A model generated the notes under the pieces. That model saw only the letters and a list, made by a program, of their open reading frames with translations, had not been told where the DNA came from and searched no databases. Of a stretch of 64,000 nucleotides of DNA, positions 27,637 to 35,370 are shown piece after piece. Source of the DNA: Sphingomonas glaciei (GTDB lineage: Bacteria; Pseudomonadota; Alphaproteobacteria; Sphingomonadales; Sphingomonadaceae); NCBI RefSeq assembly GCF_023380025.1, contig NZ_CP097253.1, positions 930,001 to 994,000 on the forward strand. Reading direction: 5' to 3'. Position 1 is the first letter of the stretch, and the number at the start of each line of letters is the position of its first letter. The position numbers were made by a program, and so were the translations under genes.

Positions 27637-28379
27637 TCCAGCCCCCCGTGCGCGACTGGCTGCCTTATTGCGGCGCGGCCCCCGTCCCGGCAGACCTGCT
27701 CGGACGGTGGAACCTCGACCCCCTCCTCCTGCTCGCCCTTGCGTTGGGCAGTTGGGGGCTCTGGCGCTTGGCTCGGAACCCGTTGCAACGCCGACTGATC
27801 GTCGCATCGGCCGCCCTTGCACTGATCTTGTTCGTCTCCCCCTTTTGCGCGCTAAGCTCCGCGCTCTTTTCCGCGCGCGTCACGCACCATGTCCTGCTCG
27901 CCGCCGTTCTGGCCCCACTGCTGGTCTACGGAATGCCGCAGGAGCGAAGTCGCTTGCCCGGCTCCCTTGCGTTGTGGACCGGCCTGCAGGCCGCCACCTT
28001 CTGGTTGTGGCATGCGCCTGGAATCTACGCCGCGGCGCTGTCGAGCAACGCCGTCTACTGGTCGATGCAGTTAACGATCACCGGCACGGCGTTCGGGTTC
28101 TGGGCCGCCGTGCGCCGCGCCAGCAGCCTGTCGGCGGTGGCGGGACTGCTGGTCAGCACGGTCCAGATGGGCCTGCTGGGAGCTCTGATCACCTTCGCCG
28201 GCAATCCGCTCTATGCCCCGCATATCTTTACCACGGAGCCGTGGGGCTTCTCCGCACTAGAAGACCAGCAGACCGCAGGCCTGATCATGTGGGCGCCGTC
28301 GGCTGCTCTTTATTTGGCTGCAGCCTTGATCATCGCCCGTCGCTGGCTGGCCGATCAGGACCGGGAAGCGACCGCATGA
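27633..28379 (+). CDS. ctaG: CtaG-like (caa3-type) cytochrome oxidase assembly protein
   Basis: This 248-residue protein has about seven membrane helices and fits the caa3_CtaG family that helps assemble CuB in caa3 oxidases. Family marks are SPFCALSSALFSARVTHHVL with its conserved histidine pair, FWLWHAPGIYAAAL, and EDQQTAGLIMWAPSAALYL. It starts at GTG 27633, overlapping the dehydrogenase stop, and its own stop overlaps the cytochrome b561 ATG. It is distinct from the CtaG/Cox11 family of aa3 oxidases. Confidence 0.88.
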   Translation: MIQPPVRDWLPYCGAAPVPADLLGRWNLDPLLLLALALGSWGLWRLARNPLQRRLIVASAALALILFVSPFCALSSALFSARVTHHVLLAAVLAPLLVYGMPQERSRLPGSLALWTGLQAATFWLWHAPGIYAAALSSNAVYWSMQLTITGTAFGFWAAVRRASSLSAVAGLLVSTVQMGLLGALITFAGNPLYAPHIFTTEPWGFSALEDQQTAGLIMWAPSAALYLAAALIIARRWLADQDREATA

Positions 28380-29047
28380 TCGAGCGGCTTCGGGCGTGGG
28401 GGAATAGTCACACCAGGCGGGGCCGCTACTCGCCCGTTGGAATCGCCTTTCACTGGATCATGGCGGCGCTGATCCTTTTTCAGATCAGCTGGGGCTTCTG
28501 GACCGACTGGATGATGCCGGGCGGCGACAAGGTGTTCGCCTATCAGGTGCACAGCGCGGCCGGGCTGCCGATCCTGTTGCTGGTCCTCGCCAGGATCGCC
28601 TGGCGCATTCTCATCACCGACCCTTACAACGATGCCGACCGGCAAGGCCTGCAGACCAAGATTGCGCATGTTACCGCCATGCTGTTCTACGTGACCTTCT
28701 TTACCCTGCCGCTGTCGGGCTGGGTGATGTGGTCTTCGGTTGCCAGCCCAGGCCCGCTGTATCTGGCAGGGATCGTGCCGTGGCCCCAGGTCCCGCTTGA
28801 CGGCCTTGAACCTCTGACCCGCTACCGCATTCTCGATCTTGCCGAGGATGTGCACATCGCCTCGGTCATCGCCTTGCTCTTGCTGATTCCGGCACATGCA
28901 GGGGCGGCCCTGAAACACCACTTCTGGGATCGCCACGACGTGCTGCGGGGGATGCTGCCGGAGATCCCGGACTGGGAGGGCCGCCCGGCAAGCTCGCCGA
29001 ATAGTCTGCCAGCGCCCGCGCTTCCGAAGGGGTCAGAAGCTGGCTGA
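28376..29047 (+). CDS. Cytochrome b561-family membrane protein
   Basis: This 223-residue protein has four membrane helices with heme-ligand histidines in RYSPVGIAFHWIMAALILFQ, YQVHSAAGLP, EDVHIASVIALLLLIPAHAG and KHHFWDRHD. It fits the prokaryotic cytochrome b561 (CybB) family that moves electrons between quinol and other acceptors. The family core ends at about residue 195 (DVLRGMLPEIP); the last 30 residues are Pro/Ser-rich and lie opposite the 3' end of a minus-strand cytochrome c gene. The ATG overlaps the ctaG-like stop (ATGA). Confidence 0.85.
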   Translation: MIERLRAWGNSHTRRGRYSPVGIAFHWIMAALILFQISWGFWTDWMMPGGDKVFAYQVHSAAGLPILLLVLARIAWRILITDPYNDADRQGLQTKIAHVTAMLFYVTFFTLPLSGWVMWSSVASPGPLYLAGIVPWPQVPLDGLEPLTRYRILDLAEDVHIASVIALLLLIPAHAGAALKHHFWDRHDVLRGMLPEIPDWEGRPASSPNSLPAPALPKGSEAG

Positions 29048-29612
29048 TCCGAAGCATCACATCGCCGGGGTCGTTGCGCCGCTTGCCGATCCGCCACAGC
29101 CGCAGCTGTTCGGCGAGGTAGGCGGGCGGCTGCCCGGCCAGCGGCGGATTGGCGGGGCCAAGCCCTTGCCCCTGTTCGCCGTGACAGGCAGCGCAGGCAA
29201 GCAATCCGCGACTGGCATCGCCCGAATGGTAGAGGGTGGATCGGGCAGCCGTGGCGGCCGCGACGGTCGCCGTTGGGATACTCGCATAATAGGCCGACAC
29301 GGCGCGCCGGTCCTCGGCGCTGAGTTGCTCGGCTATCCAGCTCATCTGCTTCTGGTAGCGCCGCCCGTCGGCATAAGCTTCAAGCTGGCGTTCCAGATAG
29401 CCGGCATCGAGGCCGGCCAGCCGCGGCGCACCGGCGCCATTGCCCGCTCCGTCGAGCCCATGACAGGTGATGCAGGCATTGGCGGCCCCAGCTGCAGCAC
29501 CACTAAGGGCGATGACCCTTCCTTCAGCCGAGAAGCGATCGAGCGATGTGGAATCGGCATTTGCGCAGCCGGTCAGCAAAGCCATCGTGGCCAGAAGGAC
29601 GAAACTGCGCAT
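28866..29612 (-). CDS. Diheme cytochrome c, lipoprotein (antisense in the oxidase block)
   Basis: This 248-residue protein starts at ATG 29612 with MRSFVLLATMALLTGC, a lipobox ending in C16. Two class I heme sites follow: ACITCHGLDGAG and LLACAACHGEQGQG, with distal regions MSWIAEQLSAEDRRAVSAYY and GDVMLRISQLLTP, as in cytochrome c4. It would carry electrons at the outer face of the inner membrane. It lies wholly opposite a plus-strand respiratory series: its 3' end overlaps cytochrome b561 by 182 bp and its start is 18 bp from the next plus-strand cytochrome c. Its last ~25 residues (GGPPSPGSPAASP onward) are atypical and come from the overlap. Confidence 0.88.
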   Translation of the reverse strand: MRSFVLLATMALLTGCANADSTSLDRFSAEGRVIALSGAAAGAANACITCHGLDGAGNGAGAPRLAGLDAGYLERQLEAYADGRRYQKQMSWIAEQLSAEDRRAVSAYYASIPTATVAAATAARSTLYHSGDASRGLLACAACHGEQGQGLGPANPPLAGQPPAYLAEQLRLWRIGKRRNDPGDVMLRISQLLTPSEARALADYSASLPGGPPSPGSPAASPAARRGDPRSGVSGPPLHVPESARARR

Positions 29613-29630
29613 ACCGCCGCAACTACCGGT

Positions 29631-29996
29631 TTGCGGCGGTTGTTCCCCGTCGCCGCGCTCGCGCTCGCCGCCTGCAAGCCCCCGCCCGAGCCCAGCCAGT
29701 CCATGCCGCTGGCCGACGCCGCGCATGGCTTTGAGGTTATCGAACGCGCCGGCTGCGGAAGCTGCCATACCATTCCCGGCGTGCACTGGCCGCAGGGCAA
29801 GGTCGGGCCCGACCTCGGCGGCCTTGCCGCGCGCGGCCTGATCGCCGGCAGGCTACCGAACCGGCCCGACGTGCTCGCCGCCTACATCCGCAATGCGCCC
29901 GCACTGGTGCCCGGCTCGGCCATGCCGGCAATGCCGGTCACCGATGCCGAAGCGCGCGACGTTGCGGCCTATCTCTACGAACAGGGAACTGACTGA
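29631..29996 (+). CDS. Monoheme cytochrome c lipoprotein
   Basis: The TTG at 29631 gives LRRLFPVAALALAAC (read with initiator Met), a lipobox ending at C15, followed by a Pro-rich linker. The heme site is RAGCGSCHTIPGVHWPQGKV, and the likely axial methionine is in VPGSAMPAMPVTDAE. At 121 residues it is a single class I domain. TTG is chosen because only it supplies the lipobox; no good ribosome site is visible. The stop is followed two bases later by coxB, so this protein probably hands electrons to that CuA subunit. Confidence 0.75.
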   Translation: MRRLFPVAALALAACKPPPEPSQSMPLADAAHGFEVIERAGCGSCHTIPGVHWPQGKVGPDLGGLAARGLIAGRLPNRPDVLAAYIRNAPALVPGSAMPAMPVTDAEARDVAAYLYEQGTD

Positions 29997-29998
29997 GT

Positions 29999-30937
29999 AT
30001 GTTTGAAGGCTGGCCGCCCCCCGTGCTCGACCCCGCCGGGCCTTATGCGACCTCGGTGTCGCTGCTGAGTTGGATCCTATTCGCCATGGGCGCGGCGGTC
30101 CTGCTGGTCGTGCTCGCCGCGCTATATGTCGCCTTGTTCGGGCGTCCTGCAATGCAAGCCAAGGTCGGCGGCAAGACCGCGATCTGGGTCGGCGGAGTCG
30201 CTTTTCCTCTGGTCGTTCTGACGGCGCTGCTGATCTATGGCCTTTCCCTCACACGCCACCTGTCGGCGCCAATCGCCGGCAACGAGATGCGGGTCCGGAT
30301 CACCGGAGAGATGTGGTGGTGGCGGGTCGCCTATCTCGATGCGCAGGGCCGCGAAAGCGTTCAAGACGCCAATGAACTCCATATCCCGGCCGGTCAGCCG
30401 GTAGTGCTGGAACTGCAATCGGCGGACGTCATCCATAGCTTCTGGGTGCCGCGCCTGTCGGGCAAGCTCGACATGATCCCCGGGCGGCGCAATTTGATGC
30501 GCATCCAGGCGGACAAGCCGGGCATCTACGGCGGGCAATGTGCCGAATTCTGCGGCGGGCCGCATGCGCTGATGGGATTCACCGTCATCGCGCATGAGCC
30601 AGCGCAATATTCCCGCATGATGCAGGCGCGGCAACAGCGCGCGGCTGCACCGGTGATGGCAGGCGCTGCCGGTGCACGATTGTTCGAGGAAACCGGCTGC
30701 GCGGCCTGTCACCGGATCGCCGGCACGGGCGCCAACGGTCTGGCCGGCCCCGACCTCACCCATGTCGGCAACCGCCGCACCCTTGGCGCGGGCATCCTGC
30801 CCAACAATCGCGGCACGCTGATGGGCTGGATCGGCAACAGCCAGGCGATCAAGCCCAACAACCGGATGCCGCCCTACACCAACCTGACCGGGCAGCAGCT
30901 GACCGAAATCGCCACCTATCTTGAGGCCCAGAAGTGA
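29999..30937 (+). CDS. coxB: Cytochrome c oxidase subunit II with C-terminal cytochrome c domain
   Basis: This 312-residue subunit has two N-terminal helices (LLSWILFAMGAAVLLVVLAA and VGGVAFPLVVLTALLIYGLS), then the periplasmic cupredoxin domain. All CuA ligands are visible: His in DVIHSFWVPRLSGKLDMIPG, then CAEFC, His and Met in GQCAEFCGGPHALMG. After about residue 215 a cytochrome c domain follows with TGCAACHRIAG and axial Met in NNRMPPYTNL. The heme tail defines a caa3-type oxidase. The stop overlaps the coxAC start by four bases. Confidence 0.93.
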   Translation: MFEGWPPPVLDPAGPYATSVSLLSWILFAMGAAVLLVVLAALYVALFGRPAMQAKVGGKTAIWVGGVAFPLVVLTALLIYGLSLTRHLSAPIAGNEMRVRITGEMWWWRVAYLDAQGRESVQDANELHIPAGQPVVLELQSADVIHSFWVPRLSGKLDMIPGRRNLMRIQADKPGIYGGQCAEFCGGPHALMGFTVIAHEPAQYSRMMQARQQRAAAPVMAGAAGARLFEETGCAACHRIAGTGANGLAGPDLTHVGNRRTLGAGILPNNRGTLMGWIGNSQAIKPNNRMPPYTNLTGQQLTEIATYLEAQK

Positions 30938-33471
30938 TTTCGGAAACCGGCTTCGACCCGAAGCTGTTCGATCGTTTCCCGACAGCCGAGGCCCGTCCGG
31001 ACAGCGAACGGGCAGAGCTGGAGCGGATATGGAAGGCCCCTACCGGCTGGGCTCGCCTGACCATCGTCAACAACAATTACGTCGGCCTGTGGTACGTCGC
31101 CACGGCCTTCTTCTTCTTCCTGCTGGCGGGCGTGCTTGCCCTCGCGATCCGGGCCCAGCTGTCGCTGCCTCTGCTCGGCGTGCTTCCACAGGAAACTTAC
31201 AATCAGTTCTTCACCATGCATGGCACGGTGATGATGTTCCTCTTCGCTGTCCCGATCATGGAGGCGATCGGGGTCATGCTATTGCCGCAGATGCTGGCCG
31301 CGCGCGATCTCCCGTTCCCGCGCCTCTCGGCCTATGCCTTCTGGGCCTATTTCGTCGGCGGGCTGTGCTTTTTCGCCTCGATCTTCTTCGGTCTCGCGCC
31401 GAACGGGGGCTGGTTCATGTACCCGCCGCTGACCAGCACCACCTACTCGCCCGGGATCAATGCCGACTTTTGGCTGCTCGGCATCGGCTTTATTGAGATA
31501 AGCGCCATTGCCGGTGCGATCGAAATTTTGGTCGGTATCCTGAAGACCCGCGCGCCGGGCATGACGCTAGCGCGGATGCCGGTGTTCGCCTGGGCGATGC
31601 TGGTGTTCGCGGGCATGATCCTGATCGCCTTCCCAGCCGTCATCCTCGCCACCCTGCTGCTGGAAATGGAGCGAGCCCTGAACTGGCCGTTCTTCGATGC
31701 GGCTCGCGGCGGCGACCCAATGCTCTGGCAGCACCTCTTCTGGTTTTTCGGGCACCCCGAGGTGTACATCATCTTCCTGCCCGCGGCCGGTCTCGTCTCG
31801 ATGATGGTCGCCGCCCTCGCGAAGACCGAGCTGGTCGGTTATCAGTTGATCGTCCTTGCCCTGCTCGCCACGGGCTTCATCAGCTTCGGCGTGTGGGCGC
31901 ACCACATGTTCGCCACCGGCATGCCGTCACTCTCGACCGGCTTCTTCTCGGCCGCGAGCATGGCGGTCAGCATCCCCGCCGGGATCCAGGTGTTCAGCTG
32001 GATCGCAACGCTCGCCATCGGCAAGCCAAGTCACAATGTGCCGACGCTCTTCGTTATCGGTGGGCTGGTGACCTTTGTGATGGGCGGCCTGACCGGGGTG
32101 ATGGTGGCGATGGTGCCGTTCGACTGGCAGGCCCATGACACCCACTTCATCGTCGCGCACCTTCATTACGTTCTTATCGGCGGCGCGGTCATGCCGGTGT
32201 TCGCGGCCTTCTATTACTGGTTCGGAATGACCAGCAAGCGGCCGCTATCCGAACGGCTTGGCCGATGGGTGTTCTGGCTGTTCTTCGCCGGCGTCCACAT
32301 CACCTTCCTGCCGATGCACCTGACCGGCCTGATGGGCATGCCGCGCCGGGTCTACACCTACCTCCCCGGCATGGATTGGGAGTGGACCAACCTCATCTCC
32401 ACCCTCGGCGCGGTTGTGCTTGCGATCAGCATTGTCCTCTTCCTCGTCGATCTCGCCCGCAATTTCCGCTTCACGGTCGATGAGGACGCCGGGAACACCT
32501 ATGGCGGAGGCACCTTGGAGTGGCTTCCGACCGGGCTTTATTCGACGCGCAGCATTCCCGTGGTCCGCAGCCGCACCCCCTTATGGGACAATCCCGATCT
32601 TGCCAGAGAAGTAGAGGAAGGTCGCCACTTCCTCCCTTACTCCGCGACCGGCCTTCGCGAGACCCTGATCACCAGCCCGATCCGGGCCGAGCCGCAATAT
32701 CTGCAGATCATGATGGGTCCGTCTGTCTGGCCGCTGCTGGGGGCCGTCTTCACCGCCGGCTTCTTCCTGTTGCTGACCGTGCAGGCCTACTTCCTCGCGG
32801 TCGCCTGCCTGCCGCTCGCCACCTTCTCGATCCTGCGCTGGCTATGGGATACCGACCGGCCGGTCGAGCAGAAGGAAGTAGACGTCGGCGCCGGCATCAT
32901 GCTCCCGACCTATGTCACCGGCCCGAGCAGCCATGGCTGGTGGGCCATCATCTGCGTGCTGGTGGTTGCCGGCATGATCTTCCTCATGGCGATTTTTGGC
33001 TATCTGTTCCTGTACGGGATCCACCCCGGCTACTGGGTCGAGCCGACCCAGCGCTGGTGGGCTGCACCGATCGCGGCAACCTATGCGCTGGCCGCCTTGC
33101 TAGTGCTCTATGGCCGCCACCTGCTCGCCCGTGAGGGATCGAGCATCTGGAGCCCGACCGCCGCCATCCTCTTCGCCTCGGTCCTTATCCCCGCCGCACT
33201 GGCGACCGACTGGTTCAGCTGGCAAGCGCAAGGTATCGATCCCGAAGTCACCGCGCAGGGTGCTTTCGCCGCGGCCATGCTCGCGCTGCAGGGCCAGTTG
33301 GTCGCGGTTGTCGTCCTGATGGGCGTCTACCTCGCAGCCCGCACCTCCCGTGGCCTCGTTACCCGTCCGCGCAACGTCACCTTCGATGTGGTCAGCCTAT
33401 TCCTGGTTTACACAGCAGCGCAGGGCGCCGCGACAGCACTCCTATTGCGCCTTTTCCCGGCGAGCGTCTGA
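30934..33471 (+). CDS. Cytochrome c oxidase subunit I fused to subunit III
   Basis: This 845-residue protein joins CoxA (about residues 30-530) to CoxC (about 590-840), the arrangement of some caa3 oxidases. Subunit I has NQFFTMHGTVMMFLF (low-spin heme His), WFFGHPEVYIIFLP (CuB His and the cross-linked Tyr, with the A-family Glu), WAHHMFATGMP (CuB His pair) and HDTHFIVAHLHYVLIGG (heme ligands). Subunit III-like helices follow, with LFLYGIHPGYWVEPTQRWW and a final FLVYTAAQGAATALLLRLF. The GTG start at 30934 overlaps coxB, and the end overlaps the next ATG. It reduces oxygen and pumps protons. Confidence 0.93.
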   Translation: MISETGFDPKLFDRFPTAEARPDSERAELERIWKAPTGWARLTIVNNNYVGLWYVATAFFFFLLAGVLALAIRAQLSLPLLGVLPQETYNQFFTMHGTVMMFLFAVPIMEAIGVMLLPQMLAARDLPFPRLSAYAFWAYFVGGLCFFASIFFGLAPNGGWFMYPPLTSTTYSPGINADFWLLGIGFIEISAIAGAIEILVGILKTRAPGMTLARMPVFAWAMLVFAGMILIAFPAVILATLLLEMERALNWPFFDAARGGDPMLWQHLFWFFGHPEVYIIFLPAAGLVSMMVAALAKTELVGYQLIVLALLATGFISFGVWAHHMFATGMPSLSTGFFSAASMAVSIPAGIQVFSWIATLAIGKPSHNVPTLFVIGGLVTFVMGGLTGVMVAMVPFDWQAHDTHFIVAHLHYVLIGGAVMPVFAAFYYWFGMTSKRPLSERLGRWVFWLFFAGVHITFLPMHLTGLMGMPRRVYTYLPGMDWEWTNLISTLGAVVLAISIVLFLVDLARNFRFTVDEDAGNTYGGGTLEWLPTGLYSTRSIPVVRSRTPLWDNPDLAREVEEGRHFLPYSATGLRETLITSPIRAEPQYLQIMMGPSVWPLLGAVFTAGFFLLLTVQAYFLAVACLPLATFSILRWLWDTDRPVEQKEVDVGAGIMLPTYVTGPSSHGWWAIICVLVVAGMIFLMAIFGYLFLYGIHPGYWVEPTQRWWAAPIAATYALAALLVLYGRHLLAREGSSIWSPTAAILFASVLIPAALATDWFSWQAQGIDPEVTAQGAFAAAMLALQGQLVAVVVLMGVYLAARTSRGLVTRPRNVTFDVVSLFLVYTAAQGAATALLLRLFPASV

Positions 33472-33761
33472 TGGACGCGTGGCGACATCTTCTCGGCGGC
33501 ATGCTGCTGTGGACGGTGCATTTCTTCACCGTCTATGGGATTGCCAGCCTATTCCCCGGCACCAAGCTTGCCGCAATGCTCGTGCTTGTCGCTACCGGTC
33601 TGGCGCTGGCGTTGGCGGCATATCTGCTCGCCGCCACGCTTCGACATCATCGCACCGAGGAAGACAATCTCAAGCGCTGGCGCAGCAAGGGGAGTGCTAT
33701 TCTCTATGCGCTCGCCGGTCTTGCAATCCTCTACCAGGGATTGCCCGCACTTCTGCAGTGA
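33471..33761 (+). CDS. Small membrane protein of the oxidase operon (96 aa)
   Basis: The ATG at 33471 overlaps the oxidase stop by one base, so it is translated with coxAC. Three hydrophobic segments can be seen (LLGGMLLWTVHFFTVYGIAS, AAMLVLVATGLALALAAYLL and AILYALAGLAILYQGLPALL), with a charged loop RHHRTEEDNLKRWRSKG between the second and third. The position suggests a small oxidase subunit such as subunit IV or an assembly aid. No family is recognised. Confidence 0.7.
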   Translation: MDAWRHLLGGMLLWTVHFFTVYGIASLFPGTKLAAMLVLVATGLALALAAYLLAATLRHHRTEEDNLKRWRSKGSAILYALAGLAILYQGLPALLQ

Positions 33762-33940
33762 AATCCCCGATCTGCCTGCAGGTTGGGCCGACCGCTTCTG
33801 ACACCTGCTGCAAAGCTAATGGGCAAAGGTTTTCACGTTCGCTTATGGGTTGGGACGCAGATTATCCGAAGTACCGGCTTGGGTGCTAAGGCGGCTCCCG
33901 GCTAAGCAAGGACGGAGGTCCGGATCCCGCCGGTTCATAC

Positions 33941-33980
33941 CCGAAAGCTGCCGTTCCGCTTTCCACCAGTCGCAGACAGC
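33941..33980. repeat. Dispersed intergenic motif (copy 3)
   Basis: Contains CCGAAAGCTGCCGTTCCGCT followed by TTCCACCAGTCGCAGACAGC. The CCGCTTTCCACC part is identical to that at 14735-14755. Confidence 0.4.
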
Positions 33981-34051
33981 CGTGAGGCCTGGGTGTTAAC
34001 CATTGGAGTGGCGCATTGCGAGCGTCTCAGAGTGACTGGTATCTTCCCTCC

Positions 34052-34366
34052 ATGCGCTTCGGGAAGCCATTCCAAGCACAACCGGTTAAGCTCGGCCCCT
34101 ACTGGCGTGCCAAAAAGCGAAGGGCGCAACGGAAGCGAGTATTACGTTTGGCGGTGATACTGACCGCCGTCTCGCTCGGTACTTTCATAGTCGGCATGAC
34201 GCTCACGAACCGGACGGCACTGCGGACGATGTTCCCGACCTATTATCCAAGCTGCTCCTGGGCGCGGTCGGCAGGCGCACCCATAGCTCGCGGCTCGCCA
34301 GGTTATCGCCCTCAGCTGGATGCAGACAACGCTGGCATCGCCTGCGAGGGATTCCAGCAGGATTGA
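34052..34366 (+). CDS. Excalibur-domain membrane-anchored protein (104 aa)
   Basis: From ATG 34052 the protein has a basic cytoplasmic start (KPFQAQPVKLGPYWRAKKRR), one membrane helix (LRLAVILTAVSLGTFIVGM) and a periplasmic excalibur domain. The domain is seen as YPSCSWARSAGAPIARGSPG, then YRPQLDADNAGIACEGF, with the DxDxxGxxCE calcium-site pattern and a cysteine pair. The N-terminal layout is common in sphingomonad excalibur proteins. The role is unknown. It stands alone between intergenic repeats. TTG 34016 would extend it by 12 residues. Confidence 0.7.
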   Translation: MRFGKPFQAQPVKLGPYWRAKKRRAQRKRVLRLAVILTAVSLGTFIVGMTLTNRTALRTMFPTYYPSCSWARSAGAPIARGSPGYRPQLDADNAGIACEGFQQD

Positions 34367-34397
34367 GCATCACGGCTCTCTGCACGAACGACTGGCT

Positions 34398-34436
34398 CTG
34401 GCCGGAAGCAGAAAGTCTGCTTCTCGGCATTGCGCC
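34398..34436. repeat. Dispersed intergenic motif (copy 4)
   Basis: Reads CTGGCCGGAAGCAGAAAGTC then TGCTTCTCGGCATTGCG. It forms an imperfect palindrome GAAGCAGAAAGTCTGCTTC and matches the copy at 25708-25740. Confidence 0.45.
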
Positions 34437-34565
34437 GACTTTCTGCCCATTCGTTCATGCTCCCCTCTTCTATCGGAGCGTACCCTGCGCGGACGCCCGT
34501 TAAGTTATCAACTGGGATGGCCCACAGGACCTCCGCTTCCCATATGTCTTTTAAAGGAGAGGCAG

Positions 34566-34826
34566 ATGGCTGGCGGGTGGACGCGCGATGGAGCGGTGCA
34601 AGATCAGATTGACGATACGGTGGCGGACGCGGTCCTGGCAGCACGGGCAAGCATGCCCAGCGGAGCGAGTGAGCCGTTTTGTGTAGTGTGCGGCGACGAC
34701 ATCCCTGTGGGGCGCCGTAGTGCGCTGCCTGGGGTGCGCACCTGCGTGTCGTGCCAAAGCAGCCGCGACCGCCCGATGGGCGCAGCGTTCAATCGGCGCG
34801 GCAGCAAGGACAGTCAGCTCCGGTGA
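34566..34826 (+). CDS. DksA/TraR-type C4 zinc-finger protein (86 aa)
   Basis: The ATG at 34566 follows AAAGGAGAG, a strong ribosome site. The protein begins MAGGWTRDGAVQDQIDDTVA and has a helical lead to PFCVVCGDDIPVGRRSALPG and CVSCQSSRD. The C-x2-C ... C-x2-C set and the IP.RR.ALPG.R.C spacing are those of short DksA/TraR (YbiI-like) proteins. Lacking the long coiled coil of DksA, it probably acts at the RNA polymerase secondary channel only weakly, or otherwise modulates it. No partner gene is adjacent. Confidence 0.82.
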   Translation: MAGGWTRDGAVQDQIDDTVADAVLAARASMPSGASEPFCVVCGDDIPVGRRSALPGVRTCVSCQSSRDRPMGAAFNRRGSKDSQLR

Positions 34827-35094
34827 TCGCGGCGGCAAGGCCCGTGATGTAAAGGGGCTTCGCTTGTTGACATGCATGCCTGCAAGGCTGGCCCGAAGAG
34901 CGGACGTACGTTCCGGCACGGCAGTCGTCGTTTAGCGGCAGCAGATTGTCAGAATTCCATAAGGTCGACAACGAAGCAGGCCTTATGAGTAAAGCGAGCA
35001 AATCCGCGCCATCGGCGAGCGAGTGCGAGCTTCAGTTCCATCATGGAAACAAAGTTCAGAGTTAGGCGATAACTCTCCGCCTACCTGCGAACCC

Positions 35095-35370
35095 ATGCAG
35101 CATCTTGATCAACCTCGAAGACATGCAGCCGCTCGAGAATACTATCAGCGAGGAGATCCCCTTACCTATCTGCAGGTAAGGATTCCGCCCGAATGGCAAG
35201 AGGCAGTGATCCGTCATCACGAACATCTCAGTGACTTGGCTTCTTCCCTCTCTGACTGCGGAGTAACTCCAGAAGTAATCAAGGCACAGGTCGGAGTAGC
35301 AGTCGCCAGCTATCGCGAGGCCTTGCTAACGGCCATACAAAACAACAAGGGGTACTCAGATGCCGCCTAA
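35095..35370 (+). CDS. Small helical protein overlapping a diguanylate cyclase (91 aa)
   Basis: From ATG 35095 the 91 residues are mostly helical (HAAAREYYQRGDPLTYLQVR, then PEWQEAVIRHHEHLSDLASS and GVAVASYREALLTAIQNNKG). The last 11 bases overlap the start of a GAF-GGDEF cyclase in another frame, so the two are co-translated. I do not recognise the family. The tight linkage suggests it regulates or partners the cyclase. The exact start is not certain; a frame start at 35023 would add 24 residues. Confidence 0.55.
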   Translation: MQHLDQPRRHAAAREYYQRGDPLTYLQVRIPPEWQEAVIRHHEHLSDLASSLSDCGVTPEVIKAQVGVAVASYREALLTAIQNNKGYSDAA

